In this document: positions 34,482-43,554 of the stretch, piece after piece
How positions within the stretch are numbered: position 1 is the first letter of the stretch
Layout of the letters: the number at the start of each line of letters is the position of its first letter
From: Pleurocapsales cyanobacterium LEGE 10410
GTDB taxonomy: Bacteria; Cyanobacteriota; Cyanobacteriia; Cyanobacteriales; Xenococcaceae
Assembly (NCBI GenBank): GCA_015207195.1
Contig: JADEXJ010000014.1
Location: forward strand, 1 to 63,438
DNA length: 63,438 nt
Direction: 5' to 3'
Notes under the pieces: model-generated
What the model was told of the DNA's origin: nothing
What the model saw: the letters and a program-made list of their open reading frames with translations, nothing else
The model's database searches: none
Program-made: the position numbers and the translations under genes

Positions 34482-35549
34482 CTAAACTGGTATAGCTTCA
34501 ATAATGCTCATCGGTGATTTGGTAGGAATGATTCGGGTAGTTTCAAACCCTGCTTGGCTCAACAGTTGACCATACTCTTCTGCCGTACGTTCGATCGCCC
34601 CAGGAGTCATAATCATCGCTTCCACGTCTAAAATCTTTGCCAAAGAAGGTTCGTTACCAGGAGGCACGATCATTTCCACAATCAACAGCTTACCGTTGTC
34701 GGCGATCGCCTGACGGAGATTGCTCAAGATCAAACCCACCTTTTCGTCGTCATAATCGTGGATTAAATTCTTGACGATATAGGCATCTCCCCCAGCAGAA
34801 ACGGACTCAAAAAAGTCTCCGCCAGCTAATTCGCAACGCTCCCCAACGGATTTATCCTCAACTGTCCCTTTAGCATTTTCTAAACGGGCGGAAGTATCAA
34901 AATAAATTCCCGTTACCCCTGGGTTTTGTTGCAGTATGGTTGCGAGCAATTCCCCATCTCCCTGTCCGCCAGTGGCAAGATCGACAACCTGCTTAAAACC
35001 AGAAAAGTCATAGCTGTCTAAGATCGAGCGATCGCTTAAGGTCAACGCCCCTTTCATGGCTGCATCGAAGTTTTTCGCATCCTCTGGGTGCTGCTCGTAG
35101 TAATCTTCAAAACTCATGCCATATACGGCTTCAAAGGCAGATTCCCCAGTTTTGACGCTATGTAAAATATCTTTCCACATTTGCCAGTGCCACTGCGCTC
35201 CCATTACCGTAGCATAGCCCCGCAGAGAACCAGGAGCATCAGTCTTTAATAAAGCAGCTCTAGGGGTCAAGCGAAATTTTTGTGCTTCTATCTCGGCAAA
35301 AATATCAAAACTGGCAAGAGTTCTTAATAAGCGATATAATGATTGCGGATCGCTTTTGGTTTCTTGTGCTAACTCTACAACACTCCTTGGTCGCTCCGCG
35401 AGCAAATCAGCTATTCCTAGCTGTGCTGCTACCGAAATGTTTTGCGTCAAACGGTAAGCATTCATCATTTGCAGGATCTGAACCTGCGGTGGCATTCCCT
35501 TAGGTTGAGGCGGTGCTGACTGTGGTTTGTTCGGTTTGGCTATAGTCAT
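34482..35549 (-). CDS. SAM-dependent O-methyltransferase (ASMT-like) 2
   Basis: 355 aa from ATG 35549, which starts 2 bp after the ABM stop; an upstream in-frame start at 35603 would overlap the ABM gene. It has an N-terminal dimerisation helix set (QLGIADLLAERPRSVVELAQ), the SAM motif VVDLATGGQGDGE, catalytic LIHDYDDEK and a C-terminal family ending ETTRIIPTKSP. It is paralogous to the gene at 33280. The 3' end is embedded in an AAGTAAT repeat, which supplies the stop. Confidence 0.9.
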   Translation of the reverse strand: MTIAKPNKPQSAPPQPKGMPPQVQILQMMNAYRLTQNISVAAQLGIADLLAERPRSVVELAQETKSDPQSLYRLLRTLASFDIFAEIEAQKFRLTPRAALLKTDAPGSLRGYATVMGAQWHWQMWKDILHSVKTGESAFEAVYGMSFEDYYEQHPEDAKNFDAAMKGALTLSDRSILDSYDFSGFKQVVDLATGGQGDGELLATILQQNPGVTGIYFDTSARLENAKGTVEDKSVGERCELAGGDFFESVSAGGDAYIVKNLIHDYDDEKVGLILSNLRQAIADNGKLLIVEMIVPPGNEPSLAKILDVEAMIMTPGAIERTAEEYGQLLSQAGFETTRIIPTKSPMSIIEAIPV

Positions 35550-35550
35550 A

Positions 35551-35895
35551 TTATGAATGTTTGGTGTAGCAAACTTCGTAGAGTACGGGAGAAGATTCAG
35601 CAATTTTACCGATCTTAGGCATGTGTTCTAGGGCAGTGGGATTTTGAAAAATGGCACGAAAGTCTTCTACGCTTTTCCACTGGGCATAGTTAGTTACCCA
35701 TTCTCCATCCAAACTTTTGTGGATATTGGCACTAATGAAGCCAGGTAGTTTTGCCATAGCATCTTCGGTTGCTTCAACCAGCATATCTACCAATAGCTGT
35801 TGATTTTCTGGCTTGACCTTGAAAACATTAACTAAAGTAACTAAGTCTGCATCTACAGAAATTGTTGCTTTTTGCTCTGTCGAAATCGCACTCAT
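35551..35895 (-). CDS. ABM-superfamily monooxygenase (ActVA-Orf6-like)
   Basis: 114 aa, one antibiotic biosynthesis monooxygenase domain: VTLVNVFKVKPENQQLL at the start, then LPGFISANIH and VTNYAQWKS. These dimeric cofactor-free enzymes oxidise aromatic polyketides, for example forming quinones. It is the first gene of a minus-strand operon and has an AGAGGAAAA ribosome binding site. It fits a late oxidation step of the PKS product. Confidence 0.88.
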   Translation of the reverse strand: MSAISTEQKATISVDADLVTLVNVFKVKPENQQLLVDMLVEATEDAMAKLPGFISANIHKSLDGEWVTNYAQWKSVEDFRAIFQNPTALEHMPKIGKIAESSPVLYEVCYTKHS

Positions 35896-37216
35896 TGATA
35901 TTTTCCTCTAATTGATCTGCTTTGTTGTAACTATGATTTGCCAAGGAAACTAAAGCTCTATCCTTTATGAAAATACTGTTTACCAAACTTTTTTATCCCA
36001 GCAGGATTAGCTAAAATTAAAGCTTGGAGATAAATTGACTCTAAAACTCGCAGCCAAATTACTAGAACTCACTAAGTTATCTTTTCCTATAAGAATTGCG
36101 ATCGATTCGCGATCGCAAGATTTTTCAAAAGTTATTTGACAACTATTTCGTTTTCTTGGGTCTTCAACGTTATCGAATCTACTGATTAAGTTTGCCACAG
36201 GGCAACTATGAAGGTGTATGAATAAGAAATACCTTAAGTTCAAATTGTGTCTAACTTTTGCTCAATTTTTTTGACAATTGTATTTTATTTAACAGTTTAG
36301 AGATAAATTTTAAATCTTGATTTTTTAAACTGACCGAGGCGATCAATATTTACCTTTAGTTAACTGTTTATCTAGCGTAAGTTCATCAAAAGATTAAAAC
36401 ACGAGCTAAAGACAGCTGGTAAAGTACTGTCAGCTATTTATTAGGACGAATTGCTAGTCGGGTTTACTATAGCTATTAAAAGCTATAACTAACTTCAATA
36501 ACGATAAAATTCAATCTTATTTTCATTTTCATAGCTTTCTTAACATGATCGATCTGACAAGAGATAGTAAAAAGTTTTGAACTTCAGACTATGTTTATGC
36601 TCAGACTTATCAGATAAAGCTCGTTGGAAAATTAAACTTTTCAAGGGCAACAAATGGTTTTTGCTCTCTTATTTGCGCTTTTGCTTGATTATGCTCTGAG
36701 TTTTGAAAAGTTTAACTATTGTTATATACTTGGTTTGTATGACTTTTCAGCCATTTCTAATCTTGTCTAATTATTGCGCTTAAAATTATAGCCAGTATAA
36801 TGATTCGGTCAAAAAAAATATTAAATTTAAATTAAGCTCTCACAAAATAACCAAAAGGAAACAGGTTGGCTGTAACTAAATAATAAAACTATTTCTTTAG
36901 ATAATTTTTATATTTGGAAAAAATACGGTATATCAGGTAACGTTGACCATAAATTGTTGGGAATTTGAACTAAATATTAGTCGAGTTAGTAAATCTAGAT
37001 GATATATATTTCAAGCGTCTCAAAGCGATTGGAGTAAATAAGTATTACTTAAGATTATTTAAATACTTTTTTGCTTTCGATCAATTTTTAAAGTTATAGT
37101 AGCCATATTAATTTTTTTTGTTCTTTAGATTACTTTTAATTTGATTGTAGCTATTGTAAAGTTATCAGTAATAAGTATCGAACAACTTAATAACAACCCA
37201 AGGCGAACACTATACT
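35896..37216. promoter_or_regulatory. Large divergent intergenic region
   Basis: 1.3 kb of very AT-rich sequence between the tailoring operon and the NACHT gene. Promoters of both should lie here; none could be pinned to exact boxes. A 78-codon minus-strand frame (36007-36243) includes LISRFDNVEDPRKRN, faintly like the N-terminus of ISAs1 transposases, but it is not supported enough to call. Confidence 0.45.
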
Positions 37217-39601
37217 ATGACACGCATTTCTAAAAGATCGCTAAAGGCTTCTAAGGAAGGGATTCAGTTGGCAAGTAGGGCGATCTTAAGATTTCCTACT
37301 AAGATCGACTTTGCTGCCGAATTAGAAATATCTCGTTCTACGGTACAGAATTTTTTTGCTGGCAAGCCTGTTGGGAGAGAAAATTTTCACAAAATTTGTC
37401 AGGAATTAGAGCTTTGCTGGCAAGACGTGGCAGAACTTCCCCAACAACAATTAATAACCGAACCAACAGTAACACTCGATCAGGTGGTAGCTGACAGTCT
37501 GCCCACTGAAGGTGATTCTGTAATAGCAGAACTGCGTCATCGGGTTCGACAAAGGATCCATTCGATGTGCGGAACCATGCGGGTATTGGATATGTCTCGT
37601 CCGATGCCAACAGAATATATTTATGTTGATGTCAATGTTTATGAGAAAATTAAGGGACGAAGAAGACTAGAATTTGATAGTGTATCTGAGGCTTTTGTTT
37701 CTAGTAGAAGAAGCAAATCTTTCAACCCCAAAGAAACCACCCCAGAGTGGATATCGGGATTGTCAGCAGCAAATAGATACTCGAAGCTAATTGTCTTTGG
37801 CAAGCCAGGGGCAGGTAAAACGATGTTTCTCAAACATTTGTCTCTCCAGTGTTTGCAGGGTGCTTTTGAAAGCGATCGCATTCCGATATTTGTTCCCCTC
37901 AGAGACTTTGCTGAATCCAACTTTTGCGCCAATTTGACCGATTACATCGCCTTACAGCTAGCCAAACACAATCAGCCATTAAAAACAGATTTGGTTAAAA
38001 AACTGCTCAACGAAGGCAAATTTTTTCTAGTTCTTGACGGATTAGATGAAATAAAGCCCTGCATACATCAGCAGGTTTGCAAGTATTTGCGAAGGTTTAC
38101 CGAATGGTTTCCCAATAATCGTTATCTTCTAAGCTGTCGTCATGGCACAGAATGCTGTAATTTCGAGCAGTTTACTGAAATAGAAATTGGTGATTTTCAG
38201 CCAGAACAAATTGCTGATTTTGCTACCAAATGGTTTGATAGCGAAGGTGAACAAAAAAGCATTAGCTTTCTGCAAAAACTCAAGTACAGCAATTCGATTC
38301 AAGAATTTGCCACCAGTCCGTTACTGCTAACTTTATTATGTATTCTCTTTGAAGAATCAGATTTTCCTGCCAGTCGTTCGGAAATCTATGAAGAAGGTCT
38401 GGATATTATGTTCAAGCAGTGGGATGCAGAGCGCAATATCGAGCGGGGAACAGAAGACGGTCTATCTCCAGAACAGGAAAAAGAGCTGTTGTGCATGATG
38501 GCTCTAAAAGCATTTGAAAAAAATCAATATCTATTTAAAGAAGGGGAGCTAAAGTTTCACGTTATTAACTATTTAACTAATCTTCCCAATACGAATACAT
38601 CCAAAATAAACGCCAAAAAAGTACTCAAATCAATTGAAGCTAAACATGGACTGCTAGTAGAACAAGCCAAAAAGGTTTATTCGTTCTCTCACCTGGCATT
38701 TCAAGAATACTTAACTGCCCGCAAGTTTGTTTGTGAATGCGATCTAGAAGTTTCCGCAGCAATGCTACACCATCTAGTCAAAAATATGCTTGATGAGAGA
38801 TGGCGCGAGATTTTCTTGTTGGTGGCAGAAATGTCACCCCAGGCAGATATGCTGCTGGAAATAATGAGCCAGCAAATAAATTCTCAATTAGCCCAAACAC
38901 CTGAGATCAAACAGTTTCTTGACTGGGTTAACTGTAAAACAGAGGTAGTTATAGAAAATTCTGCTGCTTATTCGGAGCAGACACAATTTCAACCTGCTAC
39001 CATACGGGCGTTTTATCTTAGCTTGGGATTGAGCCAAATTGTAGGTGATGTTGGCAGCAATTTCGATTTGGCTTTGAGTCTTAACCCACTATTTAGTCGT
39101 ACCTTCGCTAATAACCCCGATCTAACACTAGACCTAAATCTACTTCATGTTTCCAATCTGGGGCGTAACTTGGTCTTAATCCAACGTCCTGCTCTAACTT
39201 TTCAGCGTACTTTAGATCGAGCGATCGCTCACGCCACTAAAATCAAACCAGAACTAGCCCAAGAGCTGCAAACAACTAAGCAACAGCTTCCTTCATCAAA
39301 AAATAGTAAAACCGAATTTTGGTTATGGTGGCACCAAAACGGCACGGCTTGGTCAGATAAGATTGACTCTATAGTCATGAAACATCGTAACATAGGCTAT
39401 CAGTGGCAGTTTGACAACGAGCAGCATGACTCTCTTAAGAAGTATCACCAAGCAAACCTATTATTAGTAGATTGTCTGAGTCGTAGTTGTTACCTAAATC
39501 CCAAGATCAAAGAAATTATCAAAGATCGGCTACTTACCCCGACATTCATTGAACAAAAAAAGTCTCAGATTGAATCAGTATTAGCTCACAGTTTGACCTA
39601 G
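37217..39601 (+). CDS. NACHT-domain STAND NTPase with N-terminal HTH
   Basis: 794 aa. Residues 1-75 form a small helix-turn-helix-like domain (FAAELEISRSTVQNFFAG). A linker of about 100 residues leads to the NACHT core: Walker A FGKPGAGKT (194-202), FVPLRDF, Walker B FFLVLDGLDEI and sensor LLSCRHGTE. After a helical part, the C-terminal 300 residues look like the NCH2-type helical domain of bacterial NACHT proteins. There is no obvious nuclease or protease effector. Such proteins are widespread in cyanobacteria; some bacterial NACHT proteins defend against phages, others are regulators. It borders the cluster without overlapping it, so it may be independent. Confidence 0.85.
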   Translation: MTRISKRSLKASKEGIQLASRAILRFPTKIDFAAELEISRSTVQNFFAGKPVGRENFHKICQELELCWQDVAELPQQQLITEPTVTLDQVVADSLPTEGDSVIAELRHRVRQRIHSMCGTMRVLDMSRPMPTEYIYVDVNVYEKIKGRRRLEFDSVSEAFVSSRRSKSFNPKETTPEWISGLSAANRYSKLIVFGKPGAGKTMFLKHLSLQCLQGAFESDRIPIFVPLRDFAESNFCANLTDYIALQLAKHNQPLKTDLVKKLLNEGKFFLVLDGLDEIKPCIHQQVCKYLRRFTEWFPNNRYLLSCRHGTECCNFEQFTEIEIGDFQPEQIADFATKWFDSEGEQKSISFLQKLKYSNSIQEFATSPLLLTLLCILFEESDFPASRSEIYEEGLDIMFKQWDAERNIERGTEDGLSPEQEKELLCMMALKAFEKNQYLFKEGELKFHVINYLTNLPNTNTSKINAKKVLKSIEAKHGLLVEQAKKVYSFSHLAFQEYLTARKFVCECDLEVSAAMLHHLVKNMLDERWREIFLLVAEMSPQADMLLEIMSQQINSQLAQTPEIKQFLDWVNCKTEVVIENSAAYSEQTQFQPATIRAFYLSLGLSQIVGDVGSNFDLALSLNPLFSRTFANNPDLTLDLNLLHVSNLGRNLVLIQRPALTFQRTLDRAIAHATKIKPELAQELQTTKQQLPSSKNSKTEFWLWWHQNGTAWSDKIDSIVMKHRNIGYQWQFDNEQHDSLKKYHQANLLLVDCLSRSCYLNPKIKEIIKDRLLTPTFIEQKKSQIESVLAHSLT

Positions 39602-39712
39602 TATTAATGTCATTTGTTCTTTGTCCTTGGTATATCTAAACAGAATTTAGGCTCACGAGTGCTTGGCTAAAGTTTCTCGTCATACATTGACTCAAACATC
39701 AATCAACCATGA

Positions 39713-40120
39713 ATGTGTAGAGCTAAGTTTTCTCAATTAATCTCGATTGAACAAGAAATATATTGCATCGAAGAAAGTCAAGGGCGATCGCTTGTTGACC
39801 AACCAGATTTGTTCTCAGCTTACGAAAAAGACTATTGCCAAAATAAGCCCACACCCTCAGTTTCTGCTGCTGGTTTATGGTGCGCCAAACAAGCCTTTAT
39901 CAAAGCTGCTATTCATCTAAGATTAGAAAAATTCAACTATTTAGATTTAGAAATCCGTCACTATCCTAGCGGGAAGCCCAGAGTAAAGCTGTACGGACAC
40001 CTGGCACGCCAGTTTAAAGAACAAAACATCGATCTAGACGTAGCAATTGCCCATACAAAAACTTTAGCGGTGGCAAGCGTGCTTTTATGGCAGGCGTTGC
40101 CTCATAATGAGATGGTTTAG
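39713..40120 (+). CDS. Degenerate AcpS-like phosphopantetheinyl transferase domain
   Basis: 135 aa. The C-terminal half (LWCAKQAFIKAAIHLRLEKFNY, IRHYPSGKPRVKL, AIAHTKTLAVASVLL) follows the AcpS/Sfp fold. The diagnostic KE pair reads KQ and the N-terminal GxDxxxxxR Mg2+ site is missing or unrecognisable (LISIEQEIYCI). It may be a dead or divergent PPTase. It is far from the ACP gene, which already has its own AcpS at 6850. Confidence 0.55.
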   Translation: MCRAKFSQLISIEQEIYCIEESQGRSLVDQPDLFSAYEKDYCQNKPTPSVSAAGLWCAKQAFIKAAIHLRLEKFNYLDLEIRHYPSGKPRVKLYGHLARQFKEQNIDLDVAIAHTKTLAVASVLLWQALPHNEMV

Positions 40121-40210
40121 GCTGATTTTCCGTTATGTTGCGTAAGCTCAGTAATTAATTTCTCTCTATCAAAAGCTATAAAATCGGGAAAATAATGATG
40201 TATTGAAATT

Positions 40211-40381
40211 ATGAAACGTCCTAGCAATCTTATTCTTGCTTTTATCTTGGCGATCGCCAGTGCTTTTATTGCTTATGCTGCAAGTCGATTGTTTTTTAGA
40301 GCGATCGAGGCTCCCGAAGTAGACATAGAAGAAAATCTGGAATCTCAGCTATACATTCCTCTTGGGGAGATAGGGAGTTAG
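40211..40381 (+). CDS. Small single-pass membrane protein
   Basis: 56 aa: MKRPSNLILAFILAIASAF begins a clear TM helix (residues 7-24), followed by a charged tail. Short proteins of this shape are common and conserved in cyanobacteria; the function is unknown. The last codons (LGEIGS and the TAG) coincide with the start of a GGGAGTTA/GGGAGATA repeat array. Confidence 0.6.
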   Translation: MKRPSNLILAFILAIASAFIAYAASRLFFRAIEAPEVDIEENLESQLYIPLGEIGS

Positions 40382-40405
40382 GGAGTTAGGGAGATAGGGA
40401 GATGT
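40365..40405. repeat. Short GGGAGTTA/GGGAGATA repeat array
   Basis: Units of TAGGGAGT and TAGGGAGA run from the last codons of the small membrane protein into the gap, again supplying the stop codon. Confidence 0.85.
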
Positions 40406-40450
40406 TTGAGTGTTACAAATTATTGTGCCTACCTACTTAATATCTGTTTT

Positions 40451-40765
40451 CTAATTGCTTTCTTCAAGTCGTTGCAAAACATTATGCAAACCAGTAGCAA
40501 TAGTTTCAACTACGCTTTCATCAGTCCAATAACTACAGTGAGATAAGGGATTCCACGATTCTAACCAACCTCCAGCATTGACTTCTTGATCTTCAGTCAC
40601 CGCTTCTGAATACGCTTGGTTAAGTGACTTCAAAGGATATCCCATAACGTCGCTTTTATTATAAAAATTAATCCATTCGCCCTCTAAGTTTGAACTCTCT
40701 TCTTGATCAAATTCGTTACCGACACAAATACCATGGGCGATCGCGATCGCAATTTTAGATGACAT
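40451..40765 (-). CDS. Short protein resembling a hydrolase with an internal deletion
   Basis: 104 aa. It begins MSSKIAIAIAHGI, like the N-terminal strand of alpha/beta hydrolases (IAIVHGIG), but then passes directly into INFYNKSDVMGYPLKSLNQ and SWNPLSHCSYWTD, which normally sit at the C-terminal end of such proteins. The nucleophile-bearing centre is missing. It may be an internally deleted remnant or a small conserved protein. Confidence 0.45.
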   Translation of the reverse strand: MSSKIAIAIAHGICVGNEFDQEESSNLEGEWINFYNKSDVMGYPLKSLNQAYSEAVTEDQEVNAGGWLESWNPLSHCSYWTDESVVETIATGLHNVLQRLEESN

Positions 40766-41428
40766 AACTATTTACTTGATATTGTTAAAAAATAATATTC
40801 TTGATGATTGCATGTCGTAGGCGATTTGAGTTTTTCCCGAACCTAGGCGATTAATGAGCGACAGTTGCTATAAAAAACTATAGTAATCCTATTTGGGAAT
40901 GGAAAGTTGTGGGTTACGAACGTTGATAAGCTGTTCTAACAATAAATAATTTTAAAATATTGGCTTATTTTATTTATGGCACTGGTTCTAGAGGATCACT
41001 TTACCTACGCACTTTTAGACCACAAAACCAAAACAATAATTTCGCGACGCGCCTTGTAAATTAAAGAATTGATGCGTCTTACCGCCGAAAATATCGATCT
41101 TTTGAGGTAAATAACACAAAAAACATTTGTGCTTGAAATATCATTTTATTCAAAAGTATCAGATTAAAGAGCGATGATCTTTCAAGGGACTGTTTGTATT
41201 CACATCAAAAAGACTCCTATTTTTAATCGACGATTACTTGAGATCGAATAGAAGAATATCGAATGGTAATAGTCTCAATCAGCTCGATTTTTATCCCTCT
41301 AAAAGATTTTTCTTACTTCAAAATAAAATACCCAGACTGGCAAAAATAATATTTCAGTGGTAATTTATCCTTTAATATCGAAATTGCTTGAGAAAAAATT
41401 AAAAATATTTCTAATCTGACCAAATTGT
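40766..41428. other. Intergenic region before the ABC transporter
   Basis: 663 bp, AT-rich. A 27-codon frame (MALVLEDHFTYALLDHK, start near 40977) is too short to support. The ABC transporter promoter should lie near its 3' end. Confidence 0.4.
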
Positions 41429-43420
41429 ATGGTACAAAATCCGTCTCAAATTAATAGAATCGATCGCCGTCTTTGGCAGCGTTTTGTGGAAGTCGCTCTA
41501 CCCTATTGGTATCCTTCTAAAAGACAAGCTGGGATTTTCTTCTTCGTGCTGCTGATGCTGTTGGTGTTTCTGTTTGCTGCCCTGTTTGTGGCGATCGCCG
41601 TCGCTACTTGGCTGGGAGAACAGCTAGCCCCCGAATTTACCCAGCAGGCTGCTTCTGGTTTGATTGGCATGAGACAAAGCGCGTTAACCAGTTCTAGTCT
41701 TCAAACCGTATTGGCTTTGGCTTTACTCATCCCCGCAGCAATTTTTGCCTGGCAATGGCGTAGACTACGAGGACGGGTGACTCAGTGGGCATTATTAGCC
41801 CTGCTGTTGTTGTTTTCTATTATGGTTAGCGGTTTAAACGTCGTGTTGTCCTTCGTGGTACGTTTTATCGAAACCGCTTTGGTAAACAAAGAAGTATCTA
41901 CATTCTGGCTCTTTCTTGGAGTATTTGGGGCAGTATTTGTGATCGGGACACCTATAGTAGTAATTTACCGCTACTGCCAGGAACTACTGGGGGTTCGTTG
42001 GCGCGAGTGGCTGACGGATAACTTTATGCAGCGATACTTGCAAAATAGAGCCTACTATCAGGTTAATGCCCTCAAGCAGATTGATAACCCAGATCAGCGT
42101 ATTGCCGAAGATATAAGATCTTTTACTCGCACGAGCCTAACTTTTCTGTTGATCATTCTCGATTCTGTAATCACCCTTTTTTCCTTTGTTGGGGTGCTGT
42201 GGGCAATTTCTAGTAGTTTGTCTATGGTACTAATCATCTATGCCGTGTTTGGTACGGTGGTGACTGTATTAATCGGGAGAAGATTGATCGGACTTAACTA
42301 CAATCAGCTACGGCGAGAGGCAGACTTTCGTTATGGACTGGTGCATCTACGAGACAATGCAGAGTCGATCGCCTTTTATGGGGGAGAAGAACAAGAATTA
42401 GAGAGTATTGGACAAAGGTTTGCCAGGGCAATTAGAAATTATCATGTTTTGATTGGCTGGCAGCGTAACCTAGACTTTTTTACTACAGGACACAATTATT
42501 TTGTCCGAATTTTGCCTTATTTAGTCGTTGCACCAATATACCTGGCGGGAGAAATAGATTTTGGAGCGATTAGCCAGGCAAGTTTGGCGTTTATTCAGAT
42601 TTTTAGTGCGTTAGCGGTTATTATTACTCAGTTCGAGCTGTTAACGGCGTTTGCTGCGGGAATCAATCGGATTGCAGCTTTTGACGAAACCCTAACCAGC
42701 TTGAGTACAGGTCAAAAATCAACCCCCGAAGCTAGCACCATCGATACAGAATTAGATTCTCGTTTGGCATTAGAAGAAGTTACGCTACAGACACCCAACA
42801 GACAACAAACCCTGGTGCGCGATCTTTCCGTAGCGATCGCCCCAGGACAGAGTTTGGCAATCGTCGGGGAAAGCGGTGTGGGGAAAAGTTCCTTATTAAG
42901 AGCGATCGCTGGACTGTGGAATAAAGGTGCGGGACGTATTGTCAGACCGAGATCGGATTCGATGTTGTTTTTACCCCAAAAACCCTACATGATCTTGGGG
43001 ACGCTACGACAGCAGTTACTCTATCCTCACACCGATAGTCAGATACCTGACGAGCGACTCTATCAAGTTTTGCAGCAGGTAAATCTAGCAGATTTGCCCG
43101 ACAAAGTGGGAGGACTGGACGTAGAACTGAGTTGGTCGGATGTTCTGTCTTTAGGCGAACAACAGCGATTGGCTTTTGCACGGTTACTACTAACTCAACC
43201 AAACTATGCGATTTTGGATGAAGCTACCTCTGCCCTAGACGTACAAAATGAAAAACGACTCTATCAACTATTACAGGAGTCAAAAACTACCATCGTTAGC
43301 GTCGGTCATCGTCCCAGTCTATTAAAATATCATCAACAAGTTTTACAAATTCAGGGTCAATCTCAATGGCAATTATTTTCTGCGGAAGATTACCTGGATA
43401 GGAACGAACAGGTAGTATAA
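41429..43420 (+). CDS. ABC-D-type transporter (SbmA/BacA/YddA-like), permease fused to ATPase
   Basis: 663 aa. Six TM helices in the first 400 residues (first: FFFVLLMLLVFLFAALFVAIAV) carry the SbmA/ABCD pattern QRYLQNRAYY with IDNPDQRIAEDI. The NBD follows: GESGVGKSS, LSLGEQQRLAFARLLL, AILDEATSALD. Relatives import peptides or fatty acyl/cobalamin-like substrates; the cyanobacterial ones are poorly studied. It stands alone, 135 bp before the potassium channel gene. Confidence 0.88.
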   Translation: MVQNPSQINRIDRRLWQRFVEVALPYWYPSKRQAGIFFFVLLMLLVFLFAALFVAIAVATWLGEQLAPEFTQQAASGLIGMRQSALTSSSLQTVLALALLIPAAIFAWQWRRLRGRVTQWALLALLLLFSIMVSGLNVVLSFVVRFIETALVNKEVSTFWLFLGVFGAVFVIGTPIVVIYRYCQELLGVRWREWLTDNFMQRYLQNRAYYQVNALKQIDNPDQRIAEDIRSFTRTSLTFLLIILDSVITLFSFVGVLWAISSSLSMVLIIYAVFGTVVTVLIGRRLIGLNYNQLRREADFRYGLVHLRDNAESIAFYGGEEQELESIGQRFARAIRNYHVLIGWQRNLDFFTTGHNYFVRILPYLVVAPIYLAGEIDFGAISQASLAFIQIFSALAVIITQFELLTAFAAGINRIAAFDETLTSLSTGQKSTPEASTIDTELDSRLALEEVTLQTPNRQQTLVRDLSVAIAPGQSLAIVGESGVGKSSLLRAIAGLWNKGAGRIVRPRSDSMLFLPQKPYMILGTLRQQLLYPHTDSQIPDERLYQVLQQVNLADLPDKVGGLDVELSWSDVLSLGEQQRLAFARLLLTQPNYAILDEATSALDVQNEKRLYQLLQESKTTIVSVGHRPSLLKYHQQVLQIQGQSQWQLFSAEDYLDRNEQVV

Positions 43421-43554
43421 GATGCCATGAACTATCCGTTCGCAACCCAAGGATGAAAATAGAGTGATCTATGAATTTACGTAATTGTAGCTTCTATTTT
43501 CAAGCTAGGTCTATGATAAGTTGATGATTAATTCCCAGAATCGATCTAACCGCT

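Noticed and set aside
36007-36243. 78-codon minus-strand frame with LISRFDNVEDPRKRN
   Set aside because: Only a faint resemblance to an ISAs1 N-terminus; not enough to call a gene or remnant.
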